A DNA stretch of 10,694 bases from Candidatus Pelagibacter sp. Lineage in GTDB: Bacteria > Pseudomonadota > Alphaproteobacteria > Pelagibacterales > Pelagibacteraceae. The position numbers were made by a program, and so were the translations under genes. The DNA is taken from positions 1 through 10,694 of the forward strand of contig NZJU01000004.1 in the NCBI GenBank assembly GCA_002692325.1, written 5' to 3'. Positions 5,857-10,694 of the stretch are shown piece after piece (position 1 is the stretch's first letter; the number at the start of each line of letters is the position of its first letter). Under the pieces are notes generated by a model. The model was not told where the DNA came from and did not search any database. It worked only from the letters and a program-made list of their open reading frames with translations.

Positions 5857-6476
5857 TATTGTATTGGTTCGTCATCAATTGATCTCCAGAGATACCATGT
5901 GGCAACTGAACAGTACGGTGTAAACTTTTTATAAAGCTTTTTTAAAAATTTTTCTGGTGGGAGATAACTTTTTTTATAATTTTTAGAAATCGCTCTTAAT
6001 AATCCAATATCTTGAAGAGGCCAAATATTTGATCGGTTGTAAGTAAAAAGCAAAATCATTTCTGCGCTCCATCTTCCAATTTGTCTCAAAGTTGATAAAT
6101 ATTCAATTGCTTCCTCATCACCCATTTTTCGAATTAATTTCGGATTAAATTCCCTCGAAATAAACTTTATGGACAATTCTTTGATACCTAACGCTTTTTG
6201 TCTACTTAAACCGCAGGATTTAATTTGTGCAAGTGTTAATTTGGAAACTTTTAAGGGATTAATTTTCTTTGCTTTTTTTTTAAATTTTTTAAATACAGAA
6301 TTAGCTGCAGAAACACTAATTTGCTGCCCAACTATACTTTTGCAAAGAGAGTAAAAAATATCTTTTTTAGTTGTCAAATATTTATCATCATACTTAAATA
6401 TTAGTTTTTTTAAAACTTTATCCTTTTTTGACAAAATCTTAATTGCTTTCGGCCAGTACTTTGGATATTTGTTCAC
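5853..6476 (-). CDS. AlkA-like DNA-3-methyladenine glycosylase (HhH-GPD family)
   Basis: This 207-residue base-excision enzyme likely removes alkylated purines such as 3-methyladenine. Visible marks: the IVGQQISVSAA segment (48-58) typical of the family, the helix-hairpin-helix LRQIGRWSAEM (130-140), and the catalytic aspartate Asp156 in IWPLQDIGL. The hairpin normally reads GIG; here the first glycine is Gln132, a small departure. No FeS-cluster cysteines are present, which fits AlkA/MAG rather than EndoIII/MutY. It is shorter than E. coli AlkA (about 280) because the N-terminal domain is missing, as in other short MAG-type proteins. The start is a GTG (6476 to 6474) sharing bases with the upstream gene's TGA, so translation is probably coupled. 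Confidence 0.88.
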   Translation of the reverse strand: MNKYPKYWPKAIKILSKKDKVLKKLIFKYDDKYLTTKKDIFYSLCKSIVGQQISVSAANSVFKKFKKKAKKINPLKVSKLTLAQIKSCGLSRQKALGIKELSIKFISREFNPKLIRKMGDEEAIEYLSTLRQIGRWSAEMILLFTYNRSNIWPLQDIGLLRAISKNYKKSYLPPEKFLKKLYKKFTPYCSVATWYLWRSIDDEPIQY

Positions 6477-7351
6477 AGTCTCGGGCTTACTACTTGTTTT
6501 TTAAGTTGGGACTCTCGCATGAAAATTATTATTGAGCTTGTAATTATTAAACCAGCTCCTATCAAAGTAAGTGCTTTAGGGATTTCACCCCATATAAAAT
6601 AACCTAGCAGTATTGCAAATACTAAATTTAAATACTTTGTGGGTGTAACAAGTGACGCTTCGGCGATTCTTAAAGATATAGTAAGCAAGATATTTGCAAC
6701 AGATCCAACTATTCCTGTAAAAATTAAAAGAATTAATTCAAATTTTGATGGCATTACCCAACCAAATGGTAGAGTTGCTAAGCCAACTAACATACTCAAT
6801 AATGAAAAGTATAATGCAATTCTATAATTAGGTTCAGTTGAAGATAAGCTTCTGATACTTAAGGCAACACATGCAAAAAAAATACAAAAAATTATTGGAA
6901 ATATATAGTATATGTTTAATTCATCATATGCAGGTTTGACAATAAATAACATTCCTAAGAATCCAATGAATACTGCTGTCCATCTTCTTAGACCAACTTT
7001 TTCGGATAAAAAAAATATCGAACCTAATGTAACAAAAATCGGTCCTCCAAAAGTTAAGCTTACAACATCTGCTAAAGGAATCTCTCTAAGAGCAATAAAA
7101 AGAGCGATGATTGCTAAAGTTCCTGTGATTGCTCTAAAAGCATGCAATTTGGGTCGAGTTGTTTTATAGAATGTTTTAAATTCACTTTTAGGAACCAGCA
7201 TTAGAATTGGAATTAAGCCGAAAAAAAATCTTGAAAATAAAACTTCTCCAACTGGAAATTGATCAAGCCATTTAACACAAGCATCCATCATGGAAAAACA
7301 CGCCACTGATGCGACACCGTACAATACGCCTAATTGATTTCGACTTAACAA
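6473..7351 (-). CDS. DMT superfamily (EamA/RhaT-like) transporter
   Basis: This 292-residue inner-membrane protein has ten predicted membrane segments in two EamA repeats (about 5-140 and 150-285). Characteristic pieces include FSMMDACVKWL near the N-terminus, the end-of-repeat FLSEKVGLRRWTAVFIGFLGMLFIVKP, and ATPTKYLN-like and FIWGEIPKALTLIGAGLII in the second half. DMT members export or exchange metabolites such as amino acids, drugs or S-adenosylmethionine; the substrate cannot be told from sequence. The start is a TTG (7351 to 7349), supported by GAGGA about 8 nt upstream; no better ATG is near. It overlaps the downstream glycosylase by GTGA, forming a two-gene operon, though their functions are not obviously linked. 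Confidence 0.88.
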   Translation of the reverse strand: MLSRNQLGVLYGVASVACFSMMDACVKWLDQFPVGEVLFSRFFFGLIPILMLVPKSEFKTFYKTTRPKLHAFRAITGTLAIIALFIALREIPLADVVSLTFGGPIFVTLGSIFFLSEKVGLRRWTAVFIGFLGMLFIVKPAYDELNIYYIFPIIFCIFFACVALSIRSLSSTEPNYRIALYFSLLSMLVGLATLPFGWVMPSKFELILLIFTGIVGSVANILLTISLRIAEASLVTPTKYLNLVFAILLGYFIWGEIPKALTLIGAGLIITSSIIIFMRESQLKKQVVSPRL

Positions 7352-7367
7352 TTTAATATCCTCACAT

Positions 7368-7379
7368 GTTATATATAAT
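7368..7379. promoter_or_regulatory. Back-to-back -10 elements between transporter and msrA
   Basis: TTATATATAA (7369-7378) is a perfect palindrome. Read rightwards it gives TATAAT (7374-7379), 6 nt before the msrA ATG; read leftwards it gives TATAAC (7373 to 7368), about 16 nt before the transporter TTG start. One symmetric A/T block could serve both directions. The msrA side would be leaderless, whereas the transporter side leaves room for its GAGGA ribosome-binding site. No clear -35 hexamers are visible. Confidence 0.45.
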
Positions 7380-7385
7380 TAACTT

Positions 7386-7835
7386 ATGATGAAATGTACA
7401 CTTGCACTTGGTTGTTTTTGGAAACCCGAGGAAAACTTCAAAAGTAAACAAGGTATTATACAAACTCAAGTAGGTTATGCTGGCGGTGAGAAAGATAAAG
7501 TAACATATGAGCAGGTTTGTAAGGGAGACACTGGACACGCTGAGGTGGTCAGATTGACTTTTGACGAACAAAAGATTTCGTTTAAAAAAATTTTGGATTT
7601 ATTTTTTAAAATGCATGATCCAACTCAAAAAGATATGCAATTTCCTGATATAGGAACTCAATATAGAAGTGAAATTTTTTACGAAACAGAAGAACAAAGA
7701 ATAGATGCTGTTGAAGTGTTAAAAGAATTTAATAATAAATTTGAAGGAAAAATTCAAACCAAAATATCTAAATTAAAAAATTATTGTAAAGCTGAAGAAT
7801 ATCATCAAAAATATATAGAAAAGAGCCGAGGATGA
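7386..7835 (+). CDS. msrA: Peptide methionine sulfoxide reductase MsrA
   Basis: This 149-residue enzyme reduces methionine-S-sulfoxide in oxidised proteins or free methionine. The catalytic motif GCFW holds Cys10, and the family pattern continues with VGYAGG (29-34), GDTGHAEVV (47-55) with Glu53, and HDPTQ...GTQYRSEIFY (77-99). The C-terminus reads NYCKAEEYHQKY; Cys134 occupies a place that is usually Tyr in FYPAEDYHQ-type sequences and might act as the resolving cysteine (inference). Length is at the short end for the family, with no signal peptide, so it is cytoplasmic. There is no Shine-Dalgarno sequence; TATAAT is 6 nt upstream and a second ATG follows at 7389. It heads a plus-strand operon and overlaps the next gene by ATGA. 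Confidence 0.95.
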   Translation: MMKCTLALGCFWKPEENFKSKQGIIQTQVGYAGGEKDKVTYEQVCKGDTGHAEVVRLTFDEQKISFKKILDLFFKMHDPTQKDMQFPDIGTQYRSEIFYETEEQRIDAVEVLKEFNNKFEGKIQTKISKLKNYCKAEEYHQKYIEKSRG

Positions 7836-8659
7836 AACAATTAGTTTCTACCGATTGGTTGAGTCAAAATCTTAATAAAGTTAAAATATTAGATGCTACA
7901 TGGCATCTGCCAAATTCAGGCAAAGATGCTGAGAATGATTTTAATTTAAGCCATATTAAAAACTCATTATTTTTCGATATAGATAAAAATTCTAATCAAA
8001 ATTCAGATTTGCCACATATGCTTCCAGGTGTGGATGAATGGGAACGTATAGTGTCAAACTTGGGAATAAGTAATTCTGATCACATCATTATTTACGATAA
8101 TTCAGATATTTTTAGCTCATGTAGAGTCTGGTACTCTTTTATTTTTTTTGGACATGACACGAACCATGTATCAGTTTTAGACGGAAACTTTGAAAAATGG
8201 AAAAATGAGGACAAACTTATTACGAGCGAGAAAATTTTAGTTAATAAAACCAATTACAAAGCGAAGACAAACTCAAGTTTGGTTATTAATAAAGACCAGG
8301 TTAAAAAAAATATTTTAAATAAAAAATTTCAGTTGATTGATGCAAGAAATAAAGAAAGATTTCAAGGTATTCAAGCTGAGCCTAGAAAAGGATTAAGAAG
8401 CGGTAATATTGAGGGATCAAAAAATTTACCTTTTCAATTATTAATCAATAAAGACAGAACTTTCAAAAAAAAAGACGAGATATCAAATATTTTTAAAAAA
8501 AATGAAATAGATTTAGATAAAGATATAGCATTTACATGTGGTTCTGGTGTAACAGCTTGTGTTTTAGGTATGGCAAATTCTTTAATTAATGATAAAACAC
8601 CAATAATTTACGATGGATCTTGGTCCGAGTACGGTCAAATAAAAAATGAAAATAAATAA
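7832..8659 (+). CDS. sseA: 3-mercaptopyruvate sulfurtransferase (two-domain rhodanese)
   Basis: This 275-residue protein has two rhodanese domains, the first (about 5-125) inactive and the second (about 150-270) active. The catalytic loop is CGSGVTA with Cys236. That CG[S/T]GVT form marks mercaptopyruvate sulfurtransferases such as E. coli SseA (Cys238) rather than thiosulfate rhodaneses. Further marks are ILDATWHLP near the N-terminus, HIKNSLFFDID, and LIDARNKERFQG...GNIEGSKNLP in the second domain. It moves sulfur from 3-mercaptopyruvate to a thiol acceptor, giving pyruvate. No signal peptide is present. The start lies in an ATGA overlap with msrA and the end overlaps the adaptor gene by 14 bp, so the genes are co-transcribed and translationally linked. 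Confidence 0.93.
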   Translation: MKQLVSTDWLSQNLNKVKILDATWHLPNSGKDAENDFNLSHIKNSLFFDIDKNSNQNSDLPHMLPGVDEWERIVSNLGISNSDHIIIYDNSDIFSSCRVWYSFIFFGHDTNHVSVLDGNFEKWKNEDKLITSEKILVNKTNYKAKTNSSLVINKDQVKKNILNKKFQLIDARNKERFQGIQAEPRKGLRSGNIEGSKNLPFQLLINKDRTFKKKDEISNIFKKNEIDLDKDIAFTCGSGVTACVLGMANSLINDKTPIIYDGSWSEYGQIKNENK

Positions 8660-9518
8660 TAAAATTAAAATAATTGTAATATTAATTCTGATAATAATTT
8701 TTAGCATTATAGCTGCGAGGTATTTTATAGGTTTACACTTTAAGAAAAAATTTAGTGTACGGCCAGCACCTGGTGTCATAGTGAAACAAGTTGAAGAAAC
8801 AATATTTTTTAGAAGTATAGAAACTTTTGGAACAGCAGTTGCAAAAAATTCAAAAACCTACAGAGTAAAACAAAACGAGATAGTTGGTAATTTAAATATA
8901 GACGGAAGACTCGTTAAAGCTGGAGATATCATAGTGGCTTTAAAAGATAATCAAAGTATAATTGCTGATTTTTCTGGAAAACTCGGCAAAAGAGAAATAG
9001 CTCAAGGAGTTTTAGGCTCTGATAGTTTAATAATTACACTAGATGACATTAAAAATATTGTAATCGATATAAAGATACCTGAAAATTATGTCGGAGTGAT
9101 TAAGAAAGATTTAAAAGCAGAAATATCTTCTTCAGCCTTTTCAAGAACTTTTAGTGGTAAAATTCAATCGGTAAGTTCGAGAATAGATCCTTCCACTAGA
9201 TCGATTTTAGCAAGAATTATTGTAAAAAATGATAATCATAAAATTATACCGGGCCAGTTAATGACTGTTAAGATAATTTATAACGAGGAAAAACAACTAG
9301 GTGTTCCTGAAAGCGCGGTTACCATTCAAGGTAAAACAGCTTTCGTATATGTCATAAATAACAATCTTGCAGAAAAAAGGAATATTGAAGTAGGAAAAAG
9401 AAACTACGGAAAAGTGTCAGTTTTATCGGGTATTTCTGAGGGTGAAGAAGTTGTAGTTGAAGGAGTATCTAAAGTCAGAAATAATCTAAAAGTAAAAATT
9501 CTAAAATCAAAAAATTAA
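8646..9518 (+). CDS. RND efflux adaptor (membrane-fusion protein) lacking the helical hairpin
   Basis: This 290-residue HlyD/AcrA-type adaptor joins an RND pump to the envelope. A signal anchor (about 8-29) is followed by a first lipoyl half (about 79-102, GNLNIDGRLVKAGDIIVALKD), the second half immediately after (104-133, IIADFSGKLGKREIAQG), a beta-barrel (about 138-212) with the hallmark DPSTRSILARI...IPGQLMTV, and a membrane-proximal domain (214-285). The coiled-coil hairpin that normally separates the lipoyl halves (about 60-70 residues in AcrA) is absent. The frame is intact, so this is a reduced adaptor, not a broken gene. There is no lipobox. It starts 14 bp inside the sulfurtransferase gene without a clear ribosome-binding site and lies 6 bp before its pump gene. 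Confidence 0.9.
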   Translation: MKINNKIKIIVILILIIIFSIIAARYFIGLHFKKKFSVRPAPGVIVKQVEETIFFRSIETFGTAVAKNSKTYRVKQNEIVGNLNIDGRLVKAGDIIVALKDNQSIIADFSGKLGKREIAQGVLGSDSLIITLDDIKNIVIDIKIPENYVGVIKKDLKAEISSSAFSRTFSGKIQSVSSRIDPSTRSILARIIVKNDNHKIIPGQLMTVKIIYNEEKQLGVPESAVTIQGKTAFVYVINNNLAEKRNIEVGKRNYGKVSVLSGISEGEEVVVEGVSKVRNNLKVKILKSKN

Positions 9519-9524
9519 TAGGAC

Positions 9525-10694
9525 ATGTTTTTAACAGACCTTTCTATAAAAAGACCCGTTGTCGCTTCAGTGATGAGTTTGATATTAGTAATATTTGGGC
9601 TTGTAACTTTTCAGGAAATACCAACCGACGAACTTCCAGACGTCCAGCCACCAGTAGTAACTATTCAAACAGATTATAAAGGTGCATCAGCTGAAATAGT
9701 GGACACTCAAATAACTCAAAAGATTGAAGATTTTATAGGAGGAACACCTGGCTTAGAAACCATTGACTCTTTTAGTGAAGATGAGAGTTCCAGGATTACC
9801 TTAACGTTTGAGACGGATTTAGATTTAGATGATGTAACCAACGATGTTAGAAGTGCTATTTCAAGAGTAGTTGATAATCTCCCAGTGGGAGCAGAACAAC
9901 CAGAAATTTTTAAACAAAACGCTGGTATGAGAACTACAATGTGGCTCTCTTTTAGTTCAGAAACAATGTCAGATTTAGAACTGACAGATTATGCAGATAG
10001 ATTTTTAACTGATACATTTTCTACAGTTAAGGGAGTTGGAAGAGTAAGGTTGGGCGGCGAAAGAGAGTTGTCATTGCGAATATGGCTCGATCCCCTAGCT
10101 CTAGCGGCCAGAGACTTAACTACACAAGAAGTTGAGCAAGTCTTAAGAAAAGAAAATATTGAGTTTCCAGCTGGAAGAATTGAGTCAAAAGATATTGATC
10201 TTACTATCAAGCTAAATAAAGCCTATCAAAATTTAGAAAATTATAAAAGATTACCCTTAAAAAGAGCTTTAGATGGTTCCATAATTACACTTGATGATGT
10301 TTCAAGAGTAGAGTTAGGAGCAGAGTCAACTAGAACTCTTTTTAAAGGTAATGGAAAACAAGTAGTAGGTATAGGTATTTACCAGCAATCAGATGCAAAT
10401 ACTATAAAGGTAGCAGATGGAGTTAAGAAAAAAATTAAAGATATTTTACCAACACTTCCTCCAGGGACTGATTTGGAGGTCTCATTTGATAGGAGTAACT
10501 ATGTAAAATCAGCAATTAAAGAGGTTTATAAGACTCTTTTCATTGCACTTATTTTAGTTACTATAATTATTTATCTATTTTTAGGTAACTTAAGAGCGCT
10601 GATTGTGCCAATTATTGCTTTACCCGTCTCGCTAATTTCAACATTTTTATCAATTTATATTTTTGATTTTTCAATTAACCTTTTTACTTTGATG
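9525..10694 (+). CDS. RND (AcrB/HAE1-like) efflux pump, 5' part
   Basis: The frame is open from the ATG at 9525 to the window end: 390 residues of a protein normally about 1,000-1,050 long. The start MFLTDLSIKRPVVASVMSL is canonical for RND pumps and leads into membrane segment 1 (about 10-30). A periplasmic porter region follows with EIPTDELPDVQPPVVTI, GAS...VDTQITQKIEDFIGG, and VKGVGRVRLGG. Segments 2 and 3 (about 336-354 and 358-376) carry the LGNLRALIVPIIALPVSLI motif. It uses the proton gradient to export substrates from the periplasm or membrane; the substrate is unknown. The proton-relay acidic residues of segment 4 lie beyond the window. AGGA lies only 1 nt before the ATG, so coupling to the adaptor 6 bp upstream is likely. 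Confidence 0.93.
   Translation, partial: MFLTDLSIKRPVVASVMSLILVIFGLVTFQEIPTDELPDVQPPVVTIQTDYKGASAEIVDTQITQKIEDFIGGTPGLETIDSFSEDESSRITLTFETDLDLDDVTNDVRSAISRVVDNLPVGAEQPEIFKQNAGMRTTMWLSFSSETMSDLELTDYADRFLTDTFSTVKGVGRVRLGGERELSLRIWLDPLALAARDLTTQEVEQVLRKENIEFPAGRIESKDIDLTIKLNKAYQNLENYKRLPLKRALDGSIITLDDVSRVELGAESTRTLFKGNGKQVVGIGIYQQSDANTIKVADGVKKKIKDILPTLPPGTDLEVSFDRSNYVKSAIKEVYKTLFIALILVTIIIYLFLGNLRALIVPIIALPVSLISTFLSIYIFDFSINLFTLM

Noticed and set aside
5851..5858. Terminator between the convergent DUF1330 and glycosylase genes
   Set aside because: The stops overlap within TTAA and no inverted repeat surrounds them; termination, if any, must be factor-dependent or further downstream.
7362..7571. 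Minus-strand open frame across the msrA start
   Set aside because: Antisense to conserved MsrA motifs including GCFW; explained by the msrA frame.
8582..8779. Minus-strand open frame at the sulfurtransferase/adaptor junction
   Set aside because: The hydrophobic stretch only mirrors the AT-rich signal-anchor codons of the adaptor gene.
8930..8990. Frameshift or deletion making the adaptor a pseudogene
   Set aside because: The frame is intact on both sides, both lipoyl halves, the barrel and the membrane-proximal domain are well formed, and the pump gene follows directly; a functional reduced adaptor explains this better.
9989..10210. Minus-strand open frame inside the RND pump gene
   Set aside because: The plus-strand frame is a clear RND porter domain that continues uninterrupted to the window end.

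Overview
The window looks like a stretch of a streamlined, very AT-rich alphaproteobacterial genome, most likely of the SAR11/Pelagibacter type. The reasons are A/T-dominated codon use with long A and T runs, genes packed tightly on both strands, spacers mostly 0-130 bp, stop codons that overlap neighbouring genes, and alphaproteobacterial-type housekeeping genes. The taxonomic call is an inference from style and gene content; no rRNA or marker gene is present. There is no phage, insertion sequence, CRISPR array, tRNA or rRNA, and no gene-free stretch longer than 131 bp.

Layout. Positions 1-69 hold the 3' end of an unidentified plus-strand gene, overlapping convergently with a minus-strand membrane-anchored J-domain protein (62-562). 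Thirteen bases away, and divergent from it, starts an oligopeptidase B (576-2660). Next come an IbpA-type small heat shock protein (2751-3194) with a structured 5' leader, a bidirectional terminator, and a small minus-strand lipoprotein (3238-3525). A purine-salvage pair follows: an AzgA-type purine permease (3657-4967, plus) and a purine phosphoribosyltransferase (5002-5535, minus). They converge on a terminator hairpin that contains the phosphoribosyltransferase stop codon. Then come a DUF1330 protein (5569-5856, plus) and a minus-strand pair, a DMT/EamA transporter (6473-7351) and an AlkA-like DNA glycosylase (5853-6476), joined by a GTGA overlap. The right end is a plus-strand operon: msrA (7386-7835), a 3-mercaptopyruvate sulfurtransferase (7832-8659), an RND membrane-fusion protein (8646-9518) and an RND pump that runs off the window (9525-10694).

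How the genes work together. The permease and phosphoribosyltransferase form an import-and-trap route for purine bases. Three genes deal with protein quality or damage (small heat shock protein, oligopeptidase B, J-domain protein), but only the first shows heat-type control signals. The msrA operon links methionine-sulfoxide repair, a sulfur-transfer enzyme and an efflux system.

Most notable observations. (1) The small heat shock gene leader folds on paper into two hairpins; the second masks the ribosome-binding site with a UUGCU/AGGA pairing like that of ROSE RNA thermometers, and an RpoH-like promoter ends just upstream of the first hairpin. (2) The RND adaptor lacks the whole alpha-helical hairpin between its lipoyl half-motifs. 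(3) Several starts lack a Shine-Dalgarno sequence but have a TATAAT-like box 6-8 nt upstream, suggesting leaderless transcripts, in one case as an interlocked divergent pair. (4) The purine permease leader can form mutually exclusive pairings, one of which would hide its ribosome-binding site. I see no wholly new multi-gene system here; the novelty is mainly in RNA and regulatory architecture and in the reduced adaptor.
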